A stretch of 64,000 nucleotides of DNA from Clostridiales bacterium (GTDB taxonomy: Bacteria > Bacillota > Clostridia > Christensenellales > CAG-138). The translations under genes were made by a program, and so were the position numbers. The stretch covers positions 1-64,000 of the forward strand of contig SFEL01000011.1 of the NCBI GenBank assembly GCA_004557245.1, given 5' to 3'. Position 1 is the first letter of the stretch; the number at the start of each line of letters is the position of its first letter. Shown here piece after piece: positions 1 through 8,833 of this stretch. The notes beneath the pieces are model-generated. The model was not told the origin of the DNA and searched no databases. It was given only the letters and a program-made list of their open reading frames with translations.

Positions 1-561
1 ATTTCGGTCAATGGTCTGCTTGAGTTTTTGTTTCCAGCTTGTCCCTCGCTTGGCCTCGGTGTACTCCTTATAGCTCATGCCCTTGCCCTGAGAGGGAGGA
101 ATTACGGAGAGACCGTTTTCTTTGCAGAGCCGGTCACTTGCCTCGCGCATATCATAGTAGATTTTCTTGTAGCTCTTGTATGCGTGATGATCCACAAAGT
201 CCACGGCATTGAAAATCAGATGATTATGAACATGGTCTTTATCAATATGGGTGGTCAGCACATACTCATACTTACCACCGAGGATTTCATCCGCAAACTG
301 TTTGCCGATCTCATGGGCAAGCTCCGGTGATACTTCTCCGACATCAAAGGACTGGATGACATGGCGGGCAATAATTTTGACGGGATTCATCCCTTGCTGC
401 TCGGCAATCTTTCGCGTCCATTCAAATTCCTGAGCCGCTGTCTCAGCAGCACATCCATAGGAAGAGACAAGCATTTTATCGTCGGTTTTCTCAGGATTCA
501 TGATGTACGCAAGAGCCTTACTCAAAGTTCCTCGGATTGCTTTGATTTTAGTAACTGCCAT
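1..561 (-). CDS. MOBP-type relaxase, partial (cut at window edge)
   Basis: N-terminal 187 residues of a relaxase/mobilization nuclease, running off the left edge. Such enzymes nick oriT and stay bound to the 5' end of the transferred strand during conjugation. Seen: residues near 105-114 read HIDKDHVHNH, the metal-binding His triad of the family, preceded by an ARHVIQSF segment typical of motif II; an early Tyr lies at residue 19. The ATG at 561 lies inside the 3' end of the MobC gene (40-bp overlap), so the two are translationally linked. Family confident; transfer host range unknown. Confidence 0.93.
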   Translation of the reverse strand, partial: MAVTKIKAIRGTLSKALAYIMNPEKTDDKMLVSSYGCAAETAAQEFEWTRKIAEQQGMNPVKIIARHVIQSFDVGEVSPELAHEIGKQFADEILGGKYEYVLTTHIDKDHVHNHLIFNAVDFVDHHAYKSYKKIYYDMREASDRLCKENGLSVIPPSQGKGMSYKEYTEAKRGTSWKQKLKQTIDRN

Positions 562-851
562 ACTTCATCCAGCTTTCCTTTCAGCTCAACAACATCGTCC
601 TGATAGAATCGTCCCGTCGAGTTCATTCTTCGGCAGATGTTATTGATATTCGATCCGATCTTATTGACCGCCGCAGCGAGTTTTTTCTGCTCTGTATAGT
701 CTACCTGAATGATGTAGCCATCTATTGCCATCTTGCGTAGATAGGCTCCCATATTCTTCGTTTTCAGCATCTCCATTTTCCGTTCTATGATCGCCCGTTC
801 TTCCTCGGTGACCCAGAACTTGAGCTGCACTTTCCGCGTTCTGTTTGCCAT
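522..851 (-). CDS. mobC: MobC-like relaxosome accessory protein
   Basis: A 109-residue protein of the plasmid mobilization relaxosome (MobC) type. It begins with a ribbon-helix-helix-like stretch (KVQLKFWVTEEERAIIERKM) and continues with a helical part containing NNICRRMNSTGRF, a pattern I associate with MobC of Clostridia mobile elements. Known role of the family: binds near oriT and opens the DNA for the relaxase. It directly precedes and overlaps the relaxase gene, and the non-coding block just upstream contains inverted repeats suited to oriT. Confidence 0.88.
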   Translation of the reverse strand: MANRTRKVQLKFWVTEEERAIIERKMEMLKTKNMGAYLRKMAIDGYIIQVDYTEQKKLAAAVNKIGSNINNICRRMNSTGRFYQDDVVELKGKLDEVWQLLKSKQSEEL

Positions 852-1074
852 CGTTCTGTCTCCGTTCCTCGTAATTTATAAGGGTTTGGGACTATCCCAA
901 CAAGCAAAAATCAGCGGTTAAGGGGAGGGTTTCCTTAACGCATTTTTCTCCGGTGGGTACTCACCGGATTTGCTTGCTATTCTCTAAAATCGTACTCCCC
1001 CGTAGGGACTCCCCGTAAAATACCCCTTCACAATACAACGGACAAAAGGCAACGGATTTTGGGGGTTGGGCATG
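852..1074. other. candidate oriT region
   Basis: About 220 bp without a gene between mobC and the next accessory operon. It holds two inverted repeats: GTTAAGG (917-923) with CCTTAAC (933-939), and TCCGGTG (949-955) with CACCGGA (962-968), followed by a C/G-rich stretch with two short near-repeats (actccccc, actccccg). Position upstream of mobC-relaxase is where oriT normally lies in MOBP elements. The nick site was not identified; this is inference from location and repeats. Confidence 0.5.
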
Positions 1075-1099
1075 AAAAAAGACGCTCGAAAGCGTCTTT
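1075..1099 (-). terminator. rho-independent terminator after SIMPL gene
   Basis: AAAGACGCT (1078-1086), CGAA loop, AGCGTCTTT (1091-1099); read on the minus strand the stem is followed by a run of T. It lies 18 bp past the stop of the minus-strand SIMPL gene and ends that operon before the oriT region. Confidence 0.85.
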
Positions 1100-1116
1100 C
1101 TCCGTCTACATAGTAG

Positions 1117-1779
1117 TTACTTTATTTCCCATACAAAATCGACAGAATCGGAGACATCTATGTCATCCGGCTCAATCTCCGGTGCGCAGCATTTATTCAT
1201 TGCAGAGAGAGGCATGAGGCAGTCTTCCATCTCATAATTCGTTCGGGAAATGATGTTCAGTTCGCCCCAGTTGTAGTCGATAGAGATGAGCTGTCCTAGT
1301 TCTGCGCCTGTTGCCTTACACAGAATCTCTGCCTTTGCTCGTGCATTCTGAGCAGCACTTGTCAGCAGTTCTTCGCTGACTTTAGCCGGATTTTTTACTG
1401 TAAACGCAATGCTTAGTTCGGGATTTGCTTCGCTGCTGGCAATAGCAGAGATGACCTTCGCAAGCTGTTTGCTGTCGAAATTGAAAGCGAGTTTGAGGCG
1501 GTAAATACAGGCATATCCGGCAAACTCCCGCTTATAGTTGCCCTGGCAATCCTTGACGTTCTCATATCGCGTCTCCACATTGAAGCTGATTGTTTTCAAT
1601 GCCTCTTTTTCATATCCGACACTTACTGCTGCGGCTTTCAGATTCTCGATGCGGCGGGCTGCGCCGTCCATTGCTTTGTCATAGTCATTTTCCGCGGACT
1701 CAACGGTCATAGAAATCGAGATATAATCCGGCTTTGCTGATACATTGCCAACGCCTTTTACCGTAATTGTCCTCATCAT
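1117..1779 (-). CDS. SIMPL (DUF541) domain protein
   Basis: A 220-residue protein matching the SIMPL/DUF541 family: it opens with RTITVKGVGNVSAKPD and follows with an alternating strand-helix pattern (residues 5-200). No signal peptide is seen, unlike many SIMPL proteins that are periplasmic or secreted, so it is probably cytoplasmic. Family function is poorly defined (oxidative-stress and signalling links reported). Its start overlaps the stop of the vWA gene by 4 bp (ATGA), so both are one translational unit; a terminator follows. Confidence 0.82.
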   Translation of the reverse strand: MMRTITVKGVGNVSAKPDYISISMTVESAENDYDKAMDGAARRIENLKAAAVSVGYEKEALKTISFNVETRYENVKDCQGNYKREFAGYACIYRLKLAFNFDSKQLAKVISAIASSEANPELSIAFTVKNPAKVSEELLTSAAQNARAKAEILCKATGAELGQLISIDYNWGELNIISRTNYEMEDCLMPLSAMNKCCAPEIEPDDIDVSDSVDFVWEIK

Positions 1780-2435
1780 TTTCTTCGCTCATCCTTTCTT
1801 GCATTGTAGTCCTCATCAATGCGCTTCTTCCAATCGGCACCGAGAGGTGCGCTGCACCGGACAGCACAGATAGCCTCGCTGACAACCTCGTAATTGAGCT
1901 GTGTGCCTTCGCTGTCAGAGTGATAGTTCACAGCGCGATCCTCACTGATACCGAAGTGTCGTGCCGTCTCAACTGCGTCAATGTTGGCGCCGAGGAACAG
2001 AAACTCCCAGCCGTACTTTTCCTTCTGACGCTCGATCATTTTCTTGACCTTATCGCTGTCATACCGGCGGCTTGCATTCTCCATGCCGTCCGTCGTGATG
2101 ACGAACATCGTATGCTCCGGTACATCCTCTGCTCGTGCGTACTTATGGACATTTCCGATGTGGTGGATTGCCCCACCGATTGCATCCAGAAGAGCGGTGC
2201 AGCCTCGTACCGTGTAGTCCTCATCGGTCATCGGCTTGATATTCTGAACACTCACACGGTCATGAATAACCTCGCTTGCGTTGTCGAAGAGAACGGTGGA
2301 GATGAGAGCTTCGCCCTCAGTTTTTTTCTGTTTCTCGATCATGGAGTTGAAGCCTCCGATGGTGTCAGCCTCAAGCCCACTCATAGAGCCGCTGCGGTCA
2401 AGAATGAATACGATCTCCGTCAAGTTCTTTCTCAT
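1776..2435 (-). CDS. von Willebrand factor A domain protein
   Basis: A 219-residue single-domain vWA protein. The MIDAS metal site is visible as DRSGSMSG at residues 13-20, with a later Thr in RGCTALLDAIG and Asp in TTDGMENAS. It resembles the small cytosolic vWA proteins of phages and mobile elements in Bacillota that are encoded with unknown partners. No membrane segment or signal peptide. Coupled by a 4-bp overlap to the SIMPL gene downstream. Biological role unknown; probably a metal-dependent protein-binding scaffold. Confidence 0.85.
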   Translation of the reverse strand: MRKNLTEIVFILDRSGSMSGLEADTIGGFNSMIEKQKKTEGEALISTVLFDNASEVIHDRVSVQNIKPMTDEDYTVRGCTALLDAIGGAIHHIGNVHKYARAEDVPEHTMFVITTDGMENASRRYDSDKVKKMIERQKEKYGWEFLFLGANIDAVETARHFGISEDRAVNYHSDSEGTQLNYEVVSEAICAVRCSAPLGADWKKRIDEDYNARKDERRK

Positions 2436-2540
2436 GTTCAGTACCTCCGTATATAAAAGAAATATGACTGCTCGGTTGTTTACCTTACAGTCATATTATA
2501 AGAAAAATCATATTCAGTTTGGTCGCATGGCAAGCGACAA

Positions 2541-2939
2541 TTACTCAGCCAGCTTGATTTCAAGAATGTCATCAATCGAGACTTTTCTGCCTTCCCGGAA
2601 AACGATCATCCTCTCGTATTCGTCGATTTTCTTTACGACACCCAGCGCATCCACATACGCGCCTCCGGCCTTCTTGCCGTCCGGCTGAAAGTAGGTAATC
2701 ACAACTTCAAAGTCCTCGCCAAGATGCTCCGCAATGAGCTGGATTTTGCCGTTGATTTCTTCCTTCTCGTCGTCGTCGAGTTCAATTTTCTGATCGGTCA
2801 GCCTCGCGGTTTCCTTGATGGCGGCATCATAACCGGTGAGAGCGGCGAAGGGAGAAAACTGTGCTGCACGATCCAGCATAGACATCTGCGGTCTGGTGGC
2901 GGAGACATGGTGAGGTAGATTGATAATATCGTCGTACAT
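2541..2939 (-). CDS. YolD-like protein
   Basis: A 132-residue YolD-family protein (residues 5-130: PHHVSATRPQMSMLDRAAQF and a later helical/strand region). YolD proteins are typically encoded beside UvrX/DinB-type polymerases on Bacillota mobile elements and are thought to act with them in SOS-type translesion synthesis, though the mechanism is not settled. Here the Y-family polymerase lies 560 bp upstream in the same direction with a GNAT gene in between, which fits that pairing. Confidence 0.85.
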   Translation of the reverse strand: MYDDIINLPHHVSATRPQMSMLDRAAQFSPFAALTGYDAAIKETARLTDQKIELDDDEKEEINGKIQLIAEHLGEDFEVVITYFQPDGKKAGGAYVDALGVVKKIDEYERMIVFREGRKVSIDDILEIKLAE

Positions 2940-2972
2940 TCAAATCCCCCTTCAAACTGAAAGTTGTCGGTT

Positions 2973-3476
2973 TTAAATCAATATCTCATAATAACAGTTT
3001 GTGATGTTTTCTGACTCAATTATCGTATTAACGAGAACCCCGCCACATCTTTTGATTACAGTAGATGAGGCGGCATTGTTAGAATGGCATCCAAGAAGTA
3101 CTCTTTCCATTCCGTGTTCTTTGCAGACCTGCAATGCATAACGAAGCATCTGCTTGGCATAACCCTTGTTACGTTCGGACGGTCTGACGCTGTATCCAAC
3201 ATTTCCATACTGTGTTTCAAGCTCCACGGTAAGTTCGTAGCGTACACAGAGGATACCTATCAAAATCGATTCATCATAGCACAGTAACAACAATGATTTT
3301 CCCCAGTCTCCATTCCCGATACTCGCATTATTCAGTATCATTTCAAGCCATTCATCATAGTTTGCGAGCAACAGATCTTGAGCAAGTATTACTTCATATT
3401 CTTTATTAAGAAAGTGCTCCTGAAGGTATTGAACAATTGATTTTTCATCATTACTGTCAGGGAGTCTATATTCCAT
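2973..3476 (-). CDS. GNAT-family N-acetyltransferase
   Basis: A 167-residue protein with the GNAT fold signature: NVGYSVRPSERNKGYAKQML (around residues 105-124) carries the acetyl-CoA pyrophosphate-binding RxxGxA pattern (RNKGYA), and later NNAASSTVIKRCGG is the usual motif B region with the Asn/Ser-rich turn. The substrate cannot be told. It is inserted between the YolD and polymerase genes on the same strand, likely the same transcript. Confidence 0.88.
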   Translation of the reverse strand: MEYRLPDSNDEKSIVQYLQEHFLNKEYEVILAQDLLLANYDEWLEMILNNASIGNGDWGKSLLLLCYDESILIGILCVRYELTVELETQYGNVGYSVRPSERNKGYAKQMLRYALQVCKEHGMERVLLGCHSNNAASSTVIKRCGGVLVNTIIESENITNCYYEILI

Positions 3477-3502
3477 TTTCTCACCACCAAATTCAAATTT
3501 TG

Positions 3503-5011
3503 CTAAGCCTTATGCCCACCAATCTGCGCGTTACGATCCTTTGCCGTCGCGCCTTCCTCCAAGTTCATACCTTTGAGGATAGCGTTCTTCCCGAACTTCT
3601 TCTTGATGGTCAACATGGCTTGCTGCATTTTCTTTTCACGCTCAAGCTCGGCGCGTTCCCGTTCTTGATTTGCCTCAAGAGCTGCGTAGTCCGTGAAGAG
3701 ATCAAGCTGCTCAAAGCCGTCGTTCTTCTTAGGTGCATCTGCTTCGGGCAGAACATGGTTTGCGACGATGTTCAACCGGCGCACGAGAAGGTTTTTATCG
3801 ACGATCCGGTCAAAGAGTTCTGACGCAGCACACATTATTTTCTTCGTAGATGATGTGTAACCGTCAAGGTTGGCAGTGCCGTGAGCGTGTTTTGGTATCT
3901 GCCGCCCGTAGTGATCCTTCACGATAGCTCCGTGATACTTTTTGCTTCGTTCAGGATCGGTGAGATTTTCTATATCATAGCCAACCGTGACAACGATCTG
4001 GTCTGTAACAAGCCCTTTGTCCACCAAGTCCAGAACGAGAAGATCAGCCATCTCTCGGAGGACGAGCTTGGCTTTCTCGGCAGTGTAGGGCTGGTGCAAA
4101 ACCTGACCGGAGCCGAGACTGTTTGTGCTTGGCCGATATGCTTTGATTGCCTCAATAGTGGTAGGCTCCCAGCCCCAAGCATGGTCGATCAGCAGCTCCG
4201 CATTTTTGCCGAAGAGCTTGTAAAGTTTGTCCTCGTCATGGACAGAGCATCGTGCCACATCGCCCATCGTGAACATACCGTTTTCTTCGAGCTTCTTCGC
4301 GATCCCTCGTCCCACTCGCCAGAAGTCAGTGAGAGGCTGATGCGCCCATAAGGTTTTGCGATAACTCATCTCATCCAGCTCGGCAATGCGGACACCGTTC
4401 TCATCTGCCGGAATGTGCTTCGCTACGATGTCCATAGCCACTTTACAGAGGAAAAGGTTTGTGCCGATACCGGCTGTTGCGGTGATGCCGGTTGTCTCAA
4501 GGACATCCAGAATGATTTTCATTGCAAGATCACGGGGAGAGAGCTTGTAGGTGTTCAGGTAGTCCGTGACATCCATGAATACCTCGTCGATGGAATACAC
4601 AACGATGTCTTCCGGCGCGATGTACTTCATGTAGACCTCGTAAATCCTCGTGCTGTACTCCATGTAATAAGCCATTCTCGGAGGCGCAATGATGAAATCA
4701 ATCGCAAGCTCAGGATTGGCTTGCAGCTCAGAGAAGAAATGTGACGATCCTTCGAGCCTTCGTCCCGGTGCGTCATGCCTTCTTCCGGCGTTTGCCTCCT
4801 TGACGCGCTGCTTTACTTCAAATAAGCGTCCGCGTCCTGAGATGCCGTAGCTCTTGAGGGAGGGAGTAACGGCAAGGCAGATTGTTTTGTCGGTACGGCT
4901 CTCATCCGCAACGACGAGGTTTGTGTCCATCGGATCAAGTCCGCGTTCCCGGCATTCCACCGAGGCATAGAAGGATTTCAGGTCGATTGCGATATAAGTA
5001 TTCTCCTTCAT
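3503..5011 (-). CDS. Y-family DNA polymerase (UvrX/DinB type)
   Basis: A 502-residue translesion DNA polymerase. Catalytic residues are present: Asp in IAIDLKSFYASVE (residues 7-19) and the SIDE motif (about 140-143, VVYSIDEVFMD); the palm-fingers and little-finger regions follow. I take the start at 5011 because AGGAGG lies 9 bp before it and this start does not overlap the preceding gene; an upstream in-frame ATG at 5092 would give 27 extra residues and overlap that gene by 58 bp. Longer than DinB (about 350-410) because of a C-terminal extension rich in Glu/Arg, as in UvrX. Pairs with YolD. Confidence 0.93.
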   Translation of the reverse strand: MKENTYIAIDLKSFYASVECRERGLDPMDTNLVVADESRTDKTICLAVTPSLKSYGISGRGRLFEVKQRVKEANAGRRHDAPGRRLEGSSHFFSELQANPELAIDFIIAPPRMAYYMEYSTRIYEVYMKYIAPEDIVVYSIDEVFMDVTDYLNTYKLSPRDLAMKIILDVLETTGITATAGIGTNLFLCKVAMDIVAKHIPADENGVRIAELDEMSYRKTLWAHQPLTDFWRVGRGIAKKLEENGMFTMGDVARCSVHDEDKLYKLFGKNAELLIDHAWGWEPTTIEAIKAYRPSTNSLGSGQVLHQPYTAEKAKLVLREMADLLVLDLVDKGLVTDQIVVTVGYDIENLTDPERSKKYHGAIVKDHYGRQIPKHAHGTANLDGYTSSTKKIMCAASELFDRIVDKNLLVRRLNIVANHVLPEADAPKKNDGFEQLDLFTDYAALEANQERERAELEREKKMQQAMLTIKKKFGKNAILKGMNLEEGATAKDRNAQIGGHKA

Positions 5012-5034
5012 CTTCAATGCCTCCTCATGCGTCC

Positions 5035-6537
5035 TTATATTAATGCCACGGTATAATCGTCGAATGTCTTCTCGTGAAAAGTAATTCGCCACTCAATGTC
5101 ATGCTGCACAGGTTCAAAATGCAATGCAGAACACGCAGTACAGAGCTTCCCTTGTGAACTTGCTCCAAATACAACCGCTGTTGGTGCGGCATTGCTGCTC
5201 GCAGAGGGCGCAAACGAATCATGGTCGGGCATGATTTCAAGCGGTTTGTCGCTATCATCACAATCACTGACTGTAATTCGCTCTGATGCTTCCGGCGAAA
5301 GCGTGTAACTCATGGCGGTAAAATGCGTCGGATAAAACCAGCGGTCAGAGCCAAAGCTGTTCTTCGGCAAAGTCTGTTGCTCCAATTCCTGTACGGTGAG
5401 CGTGTATTCTGTCCCGTTCGCAGGATGGACAAAATGGAAAGAATCGCCGGGCGCTTTCACCGTGAAATGCGGGCCGGGGAGGGAAACCAGTTGTTGTTCC
5501 ATGGTCAGGGAAAGCGTCCTGATTTCCGGTCGGCGCTTGCTCACCCACGGAAAGGCATCTCTGCAAACGACCCATCCATACGAGGTGTCCAGGCCATAAT
5601 GCTCCACAGCCCATTTCGCTTCCAACACAATGCCCATTCCATCCGGCAGACAGGGATTATATGTCACAGCACAGCCGTGAGATGCCCGCAACTCATGCCC
5701 ATTCAGATCCAGTCGTGGGTTGAAATGAAGACACAAAGGATTGTCCAGCTCCAGTTCCATCTGCTGCTCCCGCGTAAAGTTTTCATACGAGTCGTTCTCC
5801 TGCGTAAGATTCCACTTTTTCATGAAAGCACGGATTTCATCTGACTCGACACGCATACAGAAATCAACAACTAAACCCTTGCTGCATGAGTAGGCTGCAG
5901 GGATCAGCCAATGATGCCCCGCCCACTCAAACTGCTTTCCAATGGGAATTTCCTTTCCTGCGCGATCCTTTCCCTGATGTCCCCAGAAGTTGCCTTCAAA
6001 ATAGACCTTCCATTCTGGGGCAGTTGGTTCCGCTGCAGGGTTCATATCTATGTCGTAATACTCTTCCGTGTATCTGATCTTGCTGTAATCAAAGGGCGAT
6101 TGCAGTGATTTGATATACTCCCACGGCTGCTCCATCGCCGTCAGTTTCATCTTTTCAGCAATCTCAGCGAGAGTTTTCTTCTGTTCTTCTGTTGCAGGAT
6201 TCTCCTTCAAAAAAGACTCAAACTGAGCTTTATCCCACATCCATGCCTGTTCCAAAGCAGCGGCATCTCCACACGCCAGCAGCAACCGCAGGAAGTCCTT
6301 AAAGTTTTTCGCCAGCGGATGGACAAAATCAGGGGCTGTATTCATGGGGCTGACCGCAAAAACCATTTCCCCGAAGCCACGAATGAAGCAGTAGTGGATG
6401 CCGTCTACTCCCGCACAGCCGATGATAGATGCGCCTTTCGGCGTACAAAAATAGGTGCCGGGATCGGTTGATTTCTCCAAACCAACAGGTGTGAGATCAA
6501 TGTGCTTTTTTTGAAACTGCGAATAAGATGTTGCCAT
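5035..6537 (-). CDS. hypothetical protein, 500 residues, upstream of the polymerase
   Basis: I do not recognise this protein. It is soluble-looking (no signal peptide or membrane segment), rich in Trp and His-Trp patches, with an N-terminal part (1-160) that reads like a SMI1/SUKH-type or DUF-type fold (CTPKGASIIGCAGVDGIHYC) and a C-terminal part (300-500) with many beta-like segments. It ends 24 bp before the polymerase start and shares its direction, so it belongs to the same operon as the polymerase and YolD. No catalytic motif could be assigned. ATG at 6537 follows a GGAGAT ribosome site. Confidence 0.8.
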   Translation of the reverse strand: MATSYSQFQKKHIDLTPVGLEKSTDPGTYFCTPKGASIIGCAGVDGIHYCFIRGFGEMVFAVSPMNTAPDFVHPLAKNFKDFLRLLLACGDAAALEQAWMWDKAQFESFLKENPATEEQKKTLAEIAEKMKLTAMEQPWEYIKSLQSPFDYSKIRYTEEYYDIDMNPAAEPTAPEWKVYFEGNFWGHQGKDRAGKEIPIGKQFEWAGHHWLIPAAYSCSKGLVVDFCMRVESDEIRAFMKKWNLTQENDSYENFTREQQMELELDNPLCLHFNPRLDLNGHELRASHGCAVTYNPCLPDGMGIVLEAKWAVEHYGLDTSYGWVVCRDAFPWVSKRRPEIRTLSLTMEQQLVSLPGPHFTVKAPGDSFHFVHPANGTEYTLTVQELEQQTLPKNSFGSDRWFYPTHFTAMSYTLSPEASERITVSDCDDSDKPLEIMPDHDSFAPSASSNAAPTAVVFGASSQGKLCTACSALHFEPVQHDIEWRITFHEKTFDDYTVALI

Positions 6538-6558
6538 ATAAAATATCTCCTAAATCAA

Positions 6559-7602
6559 TCACGCACCGAGCAAGCTCTGGTCAAAGGCGAACAGAGCCTC
6601 GTTTATTTCAAAGACATTGTAGTTTTCATTCTCGATGAAATACTCAATGATGATGTCAAACTTGTTTGAGTGAGAGAGTGCAAATCCAGCCTTCATGAGC
6701 ATATCCTTTGTCTCGTCCAGAGACAGCTCAAGAGCAATGGCGAATGCAATAGCCGTAGGCTTGCTCGGCTTATACAGCTTATCGCTACGGATCTTCGAGA
6801 AGAGCTTCCGGTCAATGTTTGCCTTCTTGTAGCACTGGGCATCCGTCATACCTTTCTCGTCGATTTTGCGCAGCAGCATCTCGGAAAAGCTCTCATCAAT
6901 CTGACCCAGCGCCTCATCCAGAGATTTTGTCTTCTTTGGCGCTGCCATTGGCATAGGCAGGATAGGCTCAATCACTTCTTCGGCTTCTTCGCAGACAGAC
7001 GCTTCATAAACCGGCTCCAAATCCCGAAGGGCATTTAATCGGCGCAGACGCGCAGAATAGTTGTCGGAATGCTCGTCCACATAGTTATCGTCTATGTACT
7101 CGGCAATGTCTGCATAGAGCTTACCGCTGATCTGATATGCCTTCCTGTCAAAGATAACGATGTAGACGGTCATGTCGTTCTCAAGCAGGAACTCACTGAT
7201 TGTATCAATGGCAATTCTGAGCGCCTGGTCTTTCGGATAGCCATAGATACCGGAAGAGATGAGCGGAAATGCAACCGTCTCACATTCCTTATCCTTAGCC
7301 AGCGCAAGAGAAGTGCGATAACAGGAAATGAGATGGTCACGCTCTCCATGCTTGCCGTCCCGCCAGCGGGGGCCTACGGCATGGATCACATACTTGCAGG
7401 GCAGCTTGTAGCCCTTCGTAATCTTGGCGCTGCCGGTTTCACATCCGCCCAGCGTTTTACATTCAGCCAGCAGCTCCGGCCCTGCAGCACGATGGATGCA
7501 GCCGTCAACACCACCACCGCCCAGAAGCGATGCGTTGGCAGCGTTGACGATTGCGTCCACTTTCATTTTTGTGATGTCATTTCTGACAATTTGAAGAGGC
7601 AT
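6559..7602 (-). CDS. macrodomain protein with C-terminal helical domain
   Basis: 347 residues. Residues 1-165 form a MacroD-type macrodomain: VDAIVNAANASLLGGGGVDG contains the catalytic Asn and Gly-rich loop, and SSGIYGYPKDQA the second ADP-ribose loop. Such domains remove ADP-ribose from proteins or hydrolyse O-acetyl-ADP-ribose. Residues 230-347 form a separate helical region (MTDAQCYKKANIDRKLFSKI) that looks like a degenerate helix-turn-helix/XRE-like domain. The fusion recurs in Bacillota, but its role is unknown. It sits 21 bp upstream of the 500-residue gene, suggesting one accessory operon. Confidence 0.9.
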   Translation of the reverse strand: MPLQIVRNDITKMKVDAIVNAANASLLGGGGVDGCIHRAAGPELLAECKTLGGCETGSAKITKGYKLPCKYVIHAVGPRWRDGKHGERDHLISCYRTSLALAKDKECETVAFPLISSGIYGYPKDQALRIAIDTISEFLLENDMTVYIVIFDRKAYQISGKLYADIAEYIDDNYVDEHSDNYSARLRRLNALRDLEPVYEASVCEEAEEVIEPILPMPMAAPKKTKSLDEALGQIDESFSEMLLRKIDEKGMTDAQCYKKANIDRKLFSKIRSDKLYKPSKPTAIAFAIALELSLDETKDMLMKAGFALSHSNKFDIIIEYFIENENYNVFEINEALFAFDQSLLGA

Positions 7603-7614
7603 ACTTTGTTCCTC

Positions 7615-8322
7615 CTATATTTCCAGCTTCCAGCCATAATCTCCATGATAGATCATCTGCTTCGTCATACCACCGTCAATGCAGATATTCTCTCCGGTGA
7701 TAAACCCGGCCTTTTCAGAGCAGAGGAACAAAACCATATTGGCAATATCCATCGGATTCCCAACCCGTCCTGACGGTTGCTGAACGGCATCCGCTCCTTC
7801 GTATTCGCGGTAATCCGTATCAATCCAGCCGGGAGAAATGGAATTGACACGAAGTTTTCCAGAGAAGCTGACTGCAAGCGCATGAGTCAGCGCCGCAATA
7901 CCTCCCTTGGCCGCTGTATAGCTTTCGGTCTGCGGCTGACTCATCCGATCTCTGGATGAAGAAATATTGATGATAACGCTGCCTTTGCCGAAATGCTCAG
8001 AGAAGAGCTTGCTGAGATAGAAGGGTGCTGTGATACCGACAGACAAGGCATACTGAAACTCTTCATAGGAGCATTTGGAAATTCCCTTCATTAACGGAAG
8101 AGCATTGTTGATCAGGTAGTCCACATGGCCATGCTTATCCAGAACATAGGAAGCAAACGCCTCTAATGTTTCTTTTCTGCTGATGTCTCCGGTGTAGTGA
8201 TCTCCCGGTGCGATGTCAATAATCTCAACTGCTGCGCCCTCGCTGCGGAAGGAGTCTGCAATCGCTTTACCGATACCATGTGCGCCGCCTGTTATAACTG
8301 CGACTTTGTTATCGAAATCCAT
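7615..8322 (-). CDS. short-chain dehydrogenase/reductase
   Basis: A 235-residue classical SDR. Nucleotide-binding GGAHGIGKA (residues 11-19), NNAL (89-92 region), catalytic Ser (INISSSRD) and YTAAK, and the C-terminal ENICIDGGMTKQM typical of FabG-like enzymes. An acidic residue after the second strand (EIIDIA) favours NAD over NADP. Substrate unknown. Only 12 bp from the macrodomain gene downstream and 15 bp from the flavodoxin gene upstream; together they look like a redox/NAD-linked cargo set of the element. Confidence 0.92.
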   Translation of the reverse strand: MDFDNKVAVITGGAHGIGKAIADSFRSEGAAVEIIDIAPGDHYTGDISRKETLEAFASYVLDKHGHVDYLINNALPLMKGISKCSYEEFQYALSVGITAPFYLSKLFSEHFGKGSVIINISSSRDRMSQPQTESYTAAKGGIAALTHALAVSFSGKLRVNSISPGWIDTDYREYEGADAVQQPSGRVGNPMDIANMVLFLCSEKAGFITGENICIDGGMTKQMIYHGDYGWKLEI

Positions 8323-8337
8323 TTGCCTTACCTCAAC

Positions 8338-8817
8338 TTAGAACTTGAGATTATCTACCCATACGGCAATTTCTGCTAAGTTCGTGCGAGACTTGAACAC
8401 CTTGCCCTCGATCAATTTCGCACCCTTGCAGCTCGGAGTAAGGCTTTCGTTGGTCTTTCCCATGCCGCTTCCGCCAGAGGTTGCAAACGGAATGATTGTC
8501 TTTCCGGTCATATCGTAGCTTTCAAGGAAGGTATTGATGATATGGGGAGCCACATACCACCAGATCGGGAAGCCGATAAAGATTGTGTCGTAGTCATCCA
8601 TGTTGTCCCGCTTACCGGCGATAGCAGGACGGGAGGCCGGATCGCTCATCTCAACACTGCTTCGGGATTTCTGATTTGTCCAGTCAAGATCGGCCTTGCT
8701 GTAAGGTACTGCCGGTTCAATTTCGTATATATCCGCACCGATGGCCTCAGCCAATGTTTCAGCTACTTTGGCTGTCACGCCGGATGCGGAAAAGTATGCC
8801 ACAAGTTTTCTGCTCAT
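8338..8817 (-). CDS. flavodoxin
   Basis: A 159-residue flavodoxin-like protein (flavodoxin_4 type). The FMN phosphate loop is seen at the N-terminus (AYFSASGVTAKVAETLA), and the isoalloxazine-contact loop at YDTIFIGFPIWWYVAPH. Likely an electron carrier or NAD(P)H-linked flavoprotein in the cytosol. Encoded between the SDR and a small membrane protein in the same direction. Confidence 0.92.
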   Translation of the reverse strand: MSRKLVAYFSASGVTAKVAETLAEAIGADIYEIEPAVPYSKADLDWTNQKSRSSVEMSDPASRPAIAGKRDNMDDYDTIFIGFPIWWYVAPHIINTFLESYDMTGKTIIPFATSGGSGMGKTNESLTPSCKGAKLIEGKVFKSRTNLAEIAVWVDNLKF

Positions 8818-8833
8818 TGTTTTCCCTCACTTC

